NCBI GenBank assembly: GCA_048498315.1
Contig: JBEHYF010000007.1
Location: 12,221 to 76,220 of the forward strand
DNA from: Actinoallomurus sp048498315
GTDB lineage: Bacteria > Actinomycetota > Actinomycetes > Streptosporangiales > Streptosporangiaceae
Reading direction: 5' to 3'
Length of the DNA stretch: 64,000 nt
Shown here: piece after piece, positions 41,080 through 52,815 of the stretch
Layout: each line of letters starts with the position of its first letter
Numbering within the stretch: position 1 is the first letter of the stretch
Notes under the pieces: generated by a model
Told to the model about the DNA's origin: nothing
Database searches by the model: none
What the model saw: only the letters and a program-made list of their open reading frames with translations
Made by a program: the position numbers and the translations under genes

Positions 41080-44000
41080 GTGTCCGCTGTGCTCTCCTCG
41101 CCGGCGCCGGGCGGCTTCACGCGGGAGGACCGCTACCTGCGCACCGATGGCACCGTCTACCTGACGGGCATCCAGGCCCTGGTGCGGGTGCTGTTCGACC
41201 GGGTCCGGCACGACCGGCGCGCGGGCCGGCGCACCGCGGCGTTCGTCTCCGGGTACGAGGGGTCGCCGCTGGCCGGCTTCGACCTGGAGCTGGGCCGCCG
41301 GTCGGCGCTGCTCGCCGAGCACGACGTCGTGCACCGGCCCGGCCTGAACGAGGAGCTGGCGGCGACGTCGATCATGGGCAGTCAGCTCGCCGGCGTGGCG
41401 GGCGAGCTGCGTCCGGACGGCGTGGTCGGCCTCTGGTACGGCAAGTCGCCGGGCCTGGACCGGGCGACCGACGCGCTCCGGCACGCCAACCTCGTCGGCA
41501 CCAGCCCGCAAGGCGGGGCGGTGGCGCTGGTCGGCGACGACCCGGTGGCCAAGTCCTCCACGGTGCCGTGCGCCTCCGAGCTCGCGCTCGCCGACCTGGC
41601 GATGCCCGTCTTCTACCCGGCCGACCCGCAGGACGTGCTCGACCACGGGCTGCACGCCGTCGAGCTGTCGCGGGCCAGTGGCCTGTGGACGGCGATGAAG
41701 GTGGTCACCAACGTGGCGGACGCGGCCGGCACCGCCGTCGTCCGCTCCGAATGGGCCGCTCCAACGGTGCCGGCGGCCGGATCGGCCCGGCCGTACGGCC
41801 ACCGCCCCAGCGGGCACCTGCTCGGCGCAAGTCTGGCGGCACTGGAGCGCAGCCTGTACACCGCGCGCCTCCCGCTGGCGACCGCGTACGTCCGGGCCGG
41901 CGGCGTCAACCGGATCGAGCGGAGCGGACCGGGCGACCGGATCGGGATCGTCGCGGCCGGCAAGCCGTACCTCGATCTCCGGCAGGCGCTGCGTTCGCTC
42001 GGCCTGGACGAGGCCGCGCTGGCCCGGTACGGCATCCGGGTGCTCAAGCTCGGCGTGATCCACCCGGTGGAGCCGCAGATCGTGCGGGAGTTCGCCGCCG
42101 GGCTGGCCGAGATCGTCGTGGTGGAGGAGAAGCGCGCCTTCGTCGAGACGGCGATCAAGGAGATCCTGTACGGGACGCCCGGCGCGCCCGCCGTGCACGG
42201 CAAGACCGCGCCGGACGGCACGACGCTGTTCGGCGCGGCCGGGGAGCTGGGGCCGGACGAGATCGCGGCCGGGCTCGCCCGCCGGCTGACCGCGCACGAG
42301 GTCACCGAACCGCTGCGGGCCTGGCGCGATCGCCGCCCCCGCGAGCGCGTCTCCCTGCCGCTGCCGGCCCGAACCGCGTACTTTTGCTCCGGCTGCCCGC
42401 ACAACTCCTCCACGAAGGTGCCCGAGGGCACGCTCGTCGGCGCCGGGATCGGCTGTCACGCGATGGCGCTGCTCATGGAGCCCGAGCAGGTGGGGAACGT
42501 CATCGGGGTGACCCAGATGGGCGGCGAGGGCGCGCAGTGGATCGGCATGGCGCCGTTCGTGTCCGCCGAGCACTTCACGCAGAACCTCGGCGACGGCACC
42601 TTCACCCACTCCGGCAGCCTCGCCGTGCGCGCGGCCGTCGCCGCCGGGGTGAACATCACCTTCAAGCTGCTCTACAACTCCGCGGTGGCGATGACCGGCG
42701 GCCAGCAGGCCGTCGGCGGCCTGCCGGTGGAGAAGATCACGGAGCTGCTCGTCATCGAGGGCGTCGCCAAGGTCATCATCACCAGCGACGATCCGGGCCG
42801 CCTGCGCCGTAAGCGGCTGCCCACGGGGGTGCAGGTGCGCCACCGCGACGAGCTGGAGCGCAGCCAGCGGGAACTGGCCGCGACGCCCGGCGTCACCGTG
42901 CTGATCCACGACCAGGAGTGCGCGACGGAGAAGCGGCGCAAGCGGCGCCGCGGTACCGCCGTCGCACCCGCGGCCCGGGTGGTGATCAACGAGCGGGTGT
43001 GCGAGGGCTGCGGCGACTGCGGCATCGCCTCCAACTGCCTGTCCGTACGCCCGGTGGACACCGAGTTCGGCCGCAAGACGCGGATCCACCAGGCCTCCTG
43101 CAACGTCGACTACTCCTGCCTGGCCGGCGACTGCCCGTCGTTCCTCACCGTCGTGCCCGGCGGGCGACGGCCCCGGCGCGAGATCCCCGACCTGGCCGCC
43201 GGGGCGTCGCCCGAGCCGGAACGCCGGACCGCCGGCCCGGACTTCACCGTGCGCATCACCGGCGTCGGCGGCACCGGCGTGGTCACGGTCGCGCAGATCC
43301 TCGCCACCGCCGCCGTCATGGACGGGCGGCGGGTGCGCGCGCTCGACCAGACCGGGCTGGCCCAGAAGGGCGGCGCGGTGGTGTCCGACATCAAGGTGAC
43401 CGCGGCGGACGTGGCGCAGGCGGCCAGGCTCGCGGCGGGCGAGTGCGACCTGTACCTGGCCTGCGACGCGCTGGTGGGCGCCGACCCGGCGCACCTGGCC
43501 GCGGCCGACCCGGCCCGCACCACCGCGGTCGTGTCCACCACCGAGGTGCCCACCGGCCGCATGGTCGTCGACCCGTCGGTGTCCTTCCCCGGCCAGGACC
43601 GGATCCGGTCGCTGATCGACGCGTCGAGCGCGCATGCGCTCTACCTGGACGCCCGCGGGCTGGCCGAGCGGCTGTTCGACGACGACCAGTACGCCAACGT
43701 GCTGCAGCTCGGCGCCGCCTACCAGGCAGGGGCGTTGCCGGTGCCGGCCGAGGCGATCGAGCGCGCCATCGAGCTGAACGGTGTCGCGGTGCGCCGCAAC
43801 CTGCAGGCGTTCCGGCGCGGCCGGCAGCTCGTCGCCGACCCCGCCGCTCTGGAGGCCGTCCTCGCCGACCCGGCCGGGCCTGCCACCCCGGCGGCCCTCG
43901 CCGACCCGGGTGCCGCCGCTGACGGGTCGGCCGAGCCCGCCGATCCGGCCGGCGCCGTGGCCGGTGCTTCCGTGGCCGGCTCCGCCGAGGCGGGGCAGGC

Positions 44001-44669
44001 GGCCGGCGCGGCGACGCGTGTGCGAGCCCTCGTCGGCGTGGTGCCGGGCACGGAGGCGGCGCGGCTGCTGGACATCCGGATCCCCGACCTGATCGCCTAC
44101 CAGGACGAGGCCTACGCCCGCACGTACGCCGAGTACGTCGAGCGGATCCGGCGGCTGGAGGACGGCCTGGTGCCGGGCGCCACCCAGGTCACCGCGGCCG
44201 TGGCGCGCAACCTGTACAAGCTCATGGCCTACAAGGACGAGTACGAGGTCGCCCGGCTCTGCCTCGACCCGGGGCTGACGGCGGGCATCCGGGCCCGGTT
44301 CGGCGACCGCAGCCGCTACACGTACCGGCTGCATCCGCCGGTGCTGCGCGCGCTCGGGATGAAGCGCAAGATCGTTCTCGGCCCGTGGTTCCGCCCGGTG
44401 TTCCGCGCGCTGCACGCCATGCGCCGGGTGCGCGGCACCCGCCTCGACCCGTTCGGGTACGCGCGAATCCGGCGGATCGAGCGGGCGCTGCCCGGGGAGT
44501 ACCGCGACGCCGTGCTGCGGGCGCTGTCCGCCGCGACGCCCGCCGACCACACCCTGCTCGTCGAACTGGCCGGCACCCCGGATATGGTCCGCGGATACGA
44601 GGACGTCAAACTGAAATCGGTCGCGGCGTATCGTGAACGGCAAGCCGAGCTGCTGGCGAAGGTGGGGCG

Positions 44670-44673
<4 letters not shown>
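41080..44673 (+). CDS. Indolepyruvate ferredoxin oxidoreductase family protein (fused 2-oxoacid:ferredoxin oxidoreductase)
   Basis: A 1197-residue fused enzyme that decarboxylates a 2-oxoacid to an acyl-CoA, reducing ferredoxin. The N-terminal pyruvate-ferredoxin-oxidoreductase-type domain opens with YLTGIQALVRVLF and AAFVSGYEGSPLAGFDLEL. The TPP domain holds YFCSGCPHNSSTKVPEG and GIGCHAMALLM. Residues ~640-685 carry clustered Cys (CEGCGDCGIASNC; CNVDYSCLAGDC). The gamma-type domain is RITGVGGTGVVTVAQILATA. An Ala/Pro linker precedes a DUF6537-like C-terminal domain. The GTG at 41080 is used. The ATGA overlap with the carboxylase gene suggests a branched-chain 2-oxoacid substrate. Confidence 0.9.
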
Positions 44674-46343
<1,670 letters not shown>

Positions 46344-46374
46344 CCGCGCCCGCCCCCCGACGAGGAGGTCCCCG

Positions 46375-48414
46375 GTGTTCGACACCGTACTGATCGCCAA
46401 CCGCGGCGAGATCGCCGTCCGGGTGATCCGCACGCTGCGGCGGCTGGGCATCCGCGCGGTCGCCGTGCACAGCGCCGCCGACGCCGGCGCCCTGCACGTG
46501 CGGGAGGCCGACGCCGCCGTGGCGCTGCGGCCCGGCGGCCCGGCCGGCGGCTACCTGGACATCGACCAGATCGTGTCCGCCGCGCTGCGCACCGGCGCGC
46601 AGGCGATCCACCCCGGCTACGGCTTCCTGGCGGAGAACGCCGCCTTCGCCCGCGCGGTCGCCGAGGCCGGCCTGATCTTCGTCGGCCCGCCCGCCGCCGC
46701 GATCGAGCTGATGGGCGACAAGATCCGGGCCAAGGAGACGGTACGCGCGCACGGCGTGCCGGTCGTGCCGGGCAGCAGCGGCGGCGGGCTGAGCGACGAG
46801 CGGCTCGCCGAGGCGGCCCTGGAGGTGGGCCTGCCGGTGCTGCTCAAGCCGTCGGCGGGCGGCGGCGGCAAGGGCATGCGCCTCGTACGGGACGCCGTGC
46901 GGCTGGGCGAGGAGATCGCGGCCGCCCGGCGGGAGGCGCGCGGCGCGTTCGGCGACGACACGCTGCTCGTGGAGCGCTGGATCGAGCGGCCCCGCCACAT
47001 CGAGATCCAGGTGCTCGCCGACGCGCACGGCAACGTGATCCACCTCGGCGAGCGCGAGTGCAGCCTCCAGCGCCGCCACCAGAAGATCGTCGAGGAGGCG
47101 CCGTCCGCGCTGCTGGACGGGGCCACGCGGGCGTCGATGGGCGCGGCGGCGGTCGAGGCCGCCCGCTCCTGCGGCTACACCGGCGCGGGCACCGTGGAGT
47201 TCATCGTCTCCGGCGACCGGCCGGAGGAGTACTTCTTCATGGAGATGAACACCCGCCTCCAGGTCGAGCATCCCGTCACCGAGCTGGTCACCGGCCTCGA
47301 CCTGGTCGAATGGCAGCTCCGTGTGGCCGCCGGCGAGCCGCTGGACCTTCGCCAGGAAGACGTTGCGCTGGCCGGGCACGCGATCGAGGCCCGCGTCTAT
47401 GCCGAGGACCCGGCCCGCGGCTTCCTGCCCAGTGGCGGGCGGGTGCTGGCGCTGCGCGAGCCGTCCGGCGAGGGCATACGGGTCGACTCGTCGCTGTTCG
47501 AGGGCTATGAGGTCGGTACCGGCTACGACCCGATGCTGGCCAAGGTGATCGCGCATGGGCCGGACCGCGCCACCGCGCTGCGCCGCCTGCGCGCCGCCCT
47601 CGACGGCACCCGCGTGCTCGGCGTCACCGTCAACACCGGTTTCCTGCGCCGCCTGCTCGACGATCCCGACGTGGCCGCGGGCCGCCTTGACACGGGCCTG
47701 GTCGAGGCGCGCCTGGAGACGCTCGCGCATGCGCCGGTGCCTCCGGAGGTGCCGGTGGCGGCCGCGCTCGCCGTGCACGCCGCGCTCGGCCCGGCGACGA
47801 CGACCGGCGGGGACGCCTGGGTCGACCCGTTCTCGGTCCCGTCCGGCTGGCGGATCGGCGGGCCCGCCTGGACGACGTACCGGTTCACGCCCGGCGACGG
47901 CGAGCCGGTCGAGGTCAAGGTCCGGGCCACCCGCACGCCCGGCGAGCACGAGGTGGCGATCGGTGACGGCCCGCCGTCGACGGCGGCGATCGACGTGCGC
48001 CCGGGCGGCCTGCTGCTGCGCTGGAACGGGCTCACCGCTCGGTTCGACCACGCCGTGGAGCGCAGCTCCTCCGGGGACGTTCACTGGCTCGCCCGCGGCG
48101 CGGATGTGTGGCGGCTGCGCGCCGCCGACCTGCTGCACCCGGCCGGTCCCACCGCTGCCGAGACCGGCGACGGGGTGCTGGTCGCGCCCATGCCCGGCAC
48201 CGTCACGGTGGTCAAGGCGTCCGCGGGCGACACCGTCACCGCGGGGCAGGCCGTTGTGATCGTCGAGGCGATGAAGATGGAGCACGCGCTGACCGCACCG
48301 TTCGACGGCACCGTCGCCGAGCTGCGCGCCGCGCCCGGCGTGAGCGTCGCCATCGACGAGGTCCTCGCCGTGATCGAGCCGGCCCCCGAGACCACGGAAG
48401 GGAGCGAGGGATGA
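46375..48414 (+). CDS. Biotin carboxylase/biotin carrier subunit of acyl-CoA carboxylase (methylcrotonyl-CoA carboxylase alpha-like)
   Basis: A 679-residue subunit. Residues 1-450 are the biotin carboxylase: VLIANRGEIAVRVIRTLRRL, the ATP-grasp Gly-rich loop KPSAGGGGKGMRLVRD, and FMEMNTRLQVEHPVTELVTG. A linker domain follows. The C-terminal biotinyl domain has the biotin Lys in VIVEAMKMEHALTAPF about 45 residues from the end. The GTG start lies after GAGGAGG. The operon context with a carboxyltransferase and HMG-CoA lyase points to 3-methylcrotonyl-CoA as substrate. Confidence 0.92.
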   Translation: MFDTVLIANRGEIAVRVIRTLRRLGIRAVAVHSAADAGALHVREADAAVALRPGGPAGGYLDIDQIVSAALRTGAQAIHPGYGFLAENAAFARAVAEAGLIFVGPPAAAIELMGDKIRAKETVRAHGVPVVPGSSGGGLSDERLAEAALEVGLPVLLKPSAGGGGKGMRLVRDAVRLGEEIAAARREARGAFGDDTLLVERWIERPRHIEIQVLADAHGNVIHLGERECSLQRRHQKIVEEAPSALLDGATRASMGAAAVEAARSCGYTGAGTVEFIVSGDRPEEYFFMEMNTRLQVEHPVTELVTGLDLVEWQLRVAAGEPLDLRQEDVALAGHAIEARVYAEDPARGFLPSGGRVLALREPSGEGIRVDSSLFEGYEVGTGYDPMLAKVIAHGPDRATALRRLRAALDGTRVLGVTVNTGFLRRLLDDPDVAAGRLDTGLVEARLETLAHAPVPPEVPVAAALAVHAALGPATTTGGDAWVDPFSVPSGWRIGGPAWTTYRFTPGDGEPVEVKVRATRTPGEHEVAIGDGPPSTAAIDVRPGGLLLRWNGLTARFDHAVERSSSGDVHWLARGADVWRLRAADLLHPAGPTAAETGDGVLVAPMPGTVTVVKASAGDTVTAGQAVVIVEAMKMEHALTAPFDGTVAELRAAPGVSVAIDEVLAVIEPAPETTEGSEG

Positions 48415-49535
48415 CGCCGCCCGACGAGACGGCAGCGGCGCCCGGCGCCGTCGGAGCGGCCGGGGGCGGAGCGGCCGGAAGCGGCGGGGACGCCCGGACG
48501 GGCACCGTCGCCGGCACGCCGGATGCGGCGGCGAGCACGGCCGCGTCGCTGCTGCCGGACGTCGTACCAGCGGCGGGCCTGCCGGCGGCGGTGCGGATCC
48601 ACGAGGTCGGGCCGCGCGACGGGCTGCAGAACGAGTCCGCCATCGTGCCCGTCGAGGTCAAGGCCGAGTTCGTGCGGCGGCTCGCCGCCGCGGGGCTGAC
48701 CACGATCGAGACGACCAGCTTCGTGCACCCCCGGTGGGTGCCGCAGCTCGCCGACGCCGCCGAGCTGGTCGCCGCCCTGTCCGCAGACCCGGCGCTGCCC
48801 GGCTCCCTCGACCTGCCGGTGCTGGTGCCCAACGAGCGCGGCCTCGACCGCGCGCTGGAGCTCGGCGTGCGGCGCGTCGCCGTGTTCGCCAGCGCGACCG
48901 AGTCGTTCGCCCGCCGCAACCTGAACCGCACGATGGCCGAGTCGCTGGAGATGTTCGCGCCGGTGGTGCGGCGCGCCACGGAACGCGGCCTGCGGGTTCG
49001 CGGCTACCTGTCCATGTGCTTCGGCGATCCCTGGGAGGGCAGGGTGCCGGTCGGCCAGGTCGCCGACGTGGCCCGCCGGCTCGCCGACCTGGGCTGCGAC
49101 GAGCTCAGCCTTGGCGACACCATCGGCGTGGCCACCCCGGGCCACGTGCACGCGCTGCTCGCCGCGCTGGGCGCGGCCGGCGTCGGCGTCGACCGTCTCG
49201 CCGTGCACTTCCACGACACGTACGGGCAGGCGCTCGCCAACACGCTGGCCGCGCTGGAGGACGGCGTGACGGTGGTCGACTCCTCGGCGGGCGGGCTGGG
49301 CGGCTGCCCGTACGCCAAGAGCGCGACCGGGAACCTCGCCACCGAGGACCTGGTCTGGATGCTGCACGGGCTGGGCATCGCCACCGGCGTCGACCTGGCC
49401 GCGCTGGTGGAGACCAGCGTCTGGATGGCCGACCGGCTCGGCCGCCCCAGCCCGTCGCGCACCGTGCGCGCCCTCGCCGGGCAGCGTGTGGCCGCCCACG
49501 GCCTCGACGTGCGCACCGAGCCCGGCGACGGCTGA
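48411..49535 (+). CDS. Hydroxymethylglutaryl-CoA lyase
   Basis: A 374-residue TIM-barrel enzyme of the HMGL-like family, cleaving HMG-CoA to acetyl-CoA and acetoacetate. After a 55-residue Ala/Gly-rich, probably disordered N-terminus come IHEVGPRDGLQNE (metal-binding Asp in RDG), TTSFVHPRWVPQLADA, LAVHFHDTYGQALANTL (metal-binding HxH) and the lid signature GLGGCPYAKSATGNLATEDL. ATG 48411 overlaps the stop of the biotin subunit (ATGA). The last gene of the four-gene operon; it completes the lower leucine pathway. Confidence 0.93.
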   Translation: MTPPDETAAAPGAVGAAGGGAAGSGGDARTGTVAGTPDAAASTAASLLPDVVPAAGLPAAVRIHEVGPRDGLQNESAIVPVEVKAEFVRRLAAAGLTTIETTSFVHPRWVPQLADAAELVAALSADPALPGSLDLPVLVPNERGLDRALELGVRRVAVFASATESFARRNLNRTMAESLEMFAPVVRRATERGLRVRGYLSMCFGDPWEGRVPVGQVADVARRLADLGCDELSLGDTIGVATPGHVHALLAALGAAGVGVDRLAVHFHDTYGQALANTLAALEDGVTVVDSSAGGLGGCPYAKSATGNLATEDLVWMLHGLGIATGVDLAALVETSVWMADRLGRPSPSRTVRALAGQRVAAHGLDVRTEPGDG

Positions 49536-49642
49536 CCCGCGTCCCGGAGATCACGGGTCAAGGGGCACGCTCACGCCCTCACCGCCCGCGTCGCCGCGAT
49601 CGACGAGCGGCCTCTGGTCACTTGCGTGGTCACTCTGCCCGG

Positions 49643-49850
49643 TCACCTCTGCGACGGGCCCTGATCGTGGGCCAGGCCGTGGCGGTACGGCTCGGTCGTC
49701 GCCCTGTCCCACCGCCGCAGCTGTTCGGGGCTGAAGAAGGGTTCGGCCAGGTGGCGGCTGATCGTCGACTCGAGCAGCACGCACGCCAGGTTGAACACGA
49801 CCACGTGGATGGCGGCCCAGTCCTGGTCGGCGTCGGAACGGAGGGTTCCG
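49643..49850 (-). pseudogene. C-terminal remnant of an unrecognised gene
   Basis: A minus-strand frame without a usable upstream start reads DADQDWAAIHVVVFNLACVL, LESTISRHLAEPFFSPEQLR and ends RWDRATTEPYRHGLAHDQGP with a stop at 49643. The amphipathic pattern and residue mix look like real protein, but I do not recognise the family. It abuts the glgA fragment on the opposite strand at about 49850, so its 5' part has been lost. Confidence 0.45.
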
Positions 49851-50303
49851 CATCTCCTCGTGGGCCGGGCGCACCGCGGTGCTCGCCGCAGACGCCGTCG
49901 TCGCCGTCTCGGAGGGCATGCGCCGCGACGTGCTCGCCTGCTACCCCGACGTCGCCCCCGCCAAGGTCACCGTCCTGCACAACGGGATCGACACGACGCG
50001 GTACGCCCCGGACCACGGCACGGGCGCGCTCGACAAGCACGGCATCGACCCCGACCGCCCGTCGGTCGTGTTCGTCGGCCGGGTGACGCGGCAGAAGGGC
50101 CTGCCGTACCTGCTGCGCGCGGCCCGGCGGCCCAGCTCGTGCTGTGCGCCGGGGCTCCCGACACGCCGGAGATCGCCGCGGAGGCCGAGACGCTCGCCGG
50201 CGAGCTGCGCGCGGCCCGCGACGGGGTCGTCTGGATCGAGAAGATGCTGCCGCGCGAGGAGGTCGTGCAGATCCTCACGCACGCCACGGTCTTCGTCTGC
50301 CGG
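49843..50303 (+). pseudogene. Broken glycogen synthase (GlgA-type glycosyltransferase) fragment
   Basis: From about 49849 the frame reads RISSWAGRTAV, AADAVVAVSEGMRRDVLACY and VTVLHNGIDTTRYAPDH, then VVFVGRVTRQKGLPYLLRAA, the middle of an actinobacterial GT4/GT5 glycogen synthase. Near 50120 it shifts frame and continues AAQLVLCAGAPDTPEIAAEA ... VVWIEKMLPREEVVQILTHA, then TVFVCR, where similarity ends abruptly at ~50303. Both the N-terminal ~150 residues and the C-terminal nucleotide-sugar site are missing. Confidence 0.78.
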
Positions 50304-50305
50304 TC

Positions 50306-50380
50306 GACTTCTTCGTCACCTACGACAAGCGCCTCGCGGATGCCGCTGCTCACGCGGGTCTCCTCGTCGAGACGCCCGCG
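50306..50380 (+). pseudogene. C-terminal scrap of a PIN-domain (VapC-like) protein
   Basis: Immediately after the glgA break, another frame encodes DFFVTYDKRLADAAAHAGLL then VETPA, matching the end of PIN-domain toxins (conserved TYDxRLAxAAxxxGLxVxxP). No start, catalytic Asp cluster or antitoxin gene is present. The stretch from here to 50645 contains no other gene I recognise. Confidence 0.5.
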
Positions 50381-50645
50381 CCGCTCACAGCGGTACCCCA
50401 CGCGATGGGGCCGTTCGGGGAAGACGCGGCCGACCGTACGACCACGCCGATCGCCCCCGGTCCATCGCTTGGGAGAACCACGGCGTCGACGTCGCACGGT
50501 CTGGGCGCGATGCGGCGATGACCGGCGCGGTCTCGGGGTGTGGCGTCGATGTGCCCGACGGGCGGACGTCGTAGGACCGGAGAACCGGCGACGTTCGGGC
50601 TGCGGGCCGATGCTGGCGGTGCGGGACGTGGTTAGCGTCCCTTAC

Positions 50646-51419
50646 ATGAACGGCGACGGGATACTGGAAGAGACGTACGAGCGGCTGCACCGGACGAGGC
50701 CTGAGTTCGAGGGCTGGTTGAGCAACCACGGTCCGATGGCGATGGAGGCGATGGTCCGGCGGGGGCAGGGGCGGCGGGTCCACCGCTGGCTCGACGGGGT
50801 GCGGCGCCTGGAGGAGCTGCCGCGCGGCACGGCCGCGATCGACGACTGGCGCACGGCGCTGGGGGAGCCGCGGCGGCTCGGCGACTGGCTCGCGTTCTTC
50901 GCCCGCGAGGTGGCCGAGCGGCCGTGGCGGGACGTGCTGGAGACGTGGTGGCCTCGGCTGCTGCCCGGTATCGCGGCCGGCGCCACGCACGGCGTGATCC
51001 GCACCGGGCACGCGGTGAACGCACTGCTGGAGCACGAGGACGCCCCGCGGCGGGCCGAGCTCGGCCAGGCGCTCGGCTACTGGGCCGCGCGCTGGCAGCC
51101 GGTCCCGGCGGCCGTGCCGTCGGGCACGGTGGGTCCCGCCGCGGCGCTGCCCGGGGTGCCGCGCGTGCCCGATCAGGAGGGCGGCATCATCCGCCGGCTC
51201 GCGCAGATCCCGGGCCTGGCGGGCTGGACGTCCGCGCTCGCCGCCCTGCGACCGCCGAGGAAGCCGTCGTGGCCGCCCGGGAAGGTGACCGGCGCCGTGC
51301 CGAGGCGTTCGGCGACGGCCACCGCCGAACGGCCCGTAATCACCTTCCCGGACTCGGCTCCCACGCCGATGACGACGCGGGTGGACGCCGCGCGGATCGC
51401 GTCGAAATCGTGCCGGTAG
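50646..51419 (+). pseudogene. Questin oxidase-like (DUF4243) protein, 3'-truncated
   Basis: ATG 50646 opens family-like sequence: ILEETYERLHRTRPEFEGWL, SNHGPMAMEAMVRRGQGRRV, WWPRLLPGIAAGATHGVIRT and GHAVNALLEHEDAP. These are conserved in questin oxidase-like Baeyer-Villiger proteins. Similarity stops near residue 204 (about 51250); the last ~55 codons read through the antisense of the broken hydrolase. Intact homologues are usually 350-430 residues, so roughly the C-terminal third is missing. Confidence 0.72.
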
Positions 51420-52051
51420 TGGGTGCACGAGATCATGTTCTGCCCCGACCAGCGGGTCGTCGCGGGAGCCGTCGTCCTCGGCCGGCAACCCGAAGGCGGC
51501 GAGGTCCGGAGCCGGCCGGTCGGCGAACCCTTCCGGAATCGGGCCCTCGTGCATGACGAGGGCGATGAACTTCGCCATCGCCGGGCCGACGCCGCTGCGC
51601 AGGTAGGTCTCGTGGATGTCGACGCAGGCGGCCAGCGCCGGCTCGCGGTCCGGCAACTCCTGGAAGGCCGGCGGCTCGTGCGCCACGAGCGCCCGGACCT
51701 GCTCCGGGTGCCGGGCGACCAGGACGAGCGCGTTGACGGCGCCGCCGCTCCGGCGAACAGGTCCACCGGCCCGGCGTCCAGCGCGGCGATCAGCCGGTGC
51801 AGGTCGTCGGCGTGCTCGTCGGGCGTGGTCTCGGCGGCGCCGTCGGTGCGCCTGCTGCGCTCCGACCCGCGCGGGTCGTACGTCACGACGGTGCGGTCGG
51901 TGAAGTGCCCCGCCAGTGTGCCGAAGCCGGCCGCGCCCATCGGCGACCCGATGAGCAGCAGCACCGGCTCGGCGCCTGCGTCGTTGCTCCGGACGTCGTA
52001 GTGCAGCACGGCGCCCGGCACGTCCAGGGTGAAGGTCTTCGGCTCGGTCAT
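51250..52051 (-). pseudogene. Alpha/beta hydrolase with two frameshifts and a lost 3' end
   Basis: From ATG 52051: FTLDVPGAVLHYDV, VLLLIGSPMGAAGFGTLAGH and VVTYDPRGSERSRRTDG are a normal hydrolase start. At the nucleophile elbow (about 51750) the frame shifts; SGGAVNALVLVARHPEQVRA through AKFIALVMHEGPIPEG continues in the second frame. At a four-G run near 51440 it returns to the first frame (NMISCTHYRHDFDAIRAAST, then VTFPGGHDGFLGG). It then ends abruptly at ~51250 against the truncated questin oxidase gene. The intact protein would have been an ordinary alpha/beta hydrolase. Confidence 0.75.
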
Positions 52052-52289
52052 GATGGTCCTTCCAGCGGATCGTCGGTCTCCGCTGGTGCAGACTCACCGT
52101 ACGGGAACAACTCACCGGCCGCCGGAACATCCAATTCAGCATGGAGTTGGGACCGGCCCACCGGATGGTGGTACCCGGACCAGGACACCAGCGAGGAGGG
52201 GCACGATCCCTGCCGGGGCGATCCGGACACCGATGACTACCTCGCGGGCGACCTGTACGCGACGCGTACCCCGGACAACCCCGACTTCC

Positions 52290-52666
52290 CGTTCGCCGCA
52301 CTGGCCGCGGCGGTGGACCGGGCGCGTGCCCGCTGCGCCGCCCTGCGTGGTGCCCGCGCAGAACCTCGTGTACGCCGACGTCGACGGCGACATCGGCTAC
52401 CAGGCACCCGGCCGCATCCCCATCCGCACGAGCGGCGACGGGAGATGGCCCGCCCAGGGCGGTGCCGTCGATGCGAGTGATCGTGGACCTCGCCGACCTG
52501 GACCGCTCCCGCTGGATCAACCTCACCGGCGCGTCCGGGTATGCCTTCGCGGACGACTACTGGGACCAGGCGCCGGTGTGGGCGCGCGGCGCCCACGATG
52601 CGCTCTGACCCCGCCACCATCCGCCGCGAGATTCCCCACACGCTGACGCTCGTCTCCGGTCGCTGA
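52290..52666 (+). pseudogene. Penicillin acylase-family remnant
   Basis: VVPAQNLVYADVDGDIGYQA and PGRIPIRTSGDGRWPAQG (from about 52344) match the middle of the beta subunit of penicillin acylases. In a second frame PSMRVIVDLADLDRSRWINL and TGASGYAFADDYWDQAPVWA match the C-terminal region. A third frame supplies the likely end, IRREIPHTLTLVSGR, stopping at 52666. The alpha subunit, the catalytic Ser and at least 150 residues between the two blocks are missing. Confidence 0.68.
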
Positions 52667-52815
52667 GCCGCCGGTTCGTTCGCGTGAGGGGCTGGATACG
52701 GAGGCGATCCGGCGTGACTCGGTGTCGCGACTTCGTGATCGACGGCTACTCGTGGTATTGATATGATCGCTCCGCGTAACTGATCGGCGGTGTCCTGGCG
52801 GGCATCGCCCGAGAG

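Noticed and set aside
49536..52700. Insertion sequence or prophage as the cause of the decay island
   Set aside because: No transposase, integrase, terminal inverted repeat or target duplication could be recognised.
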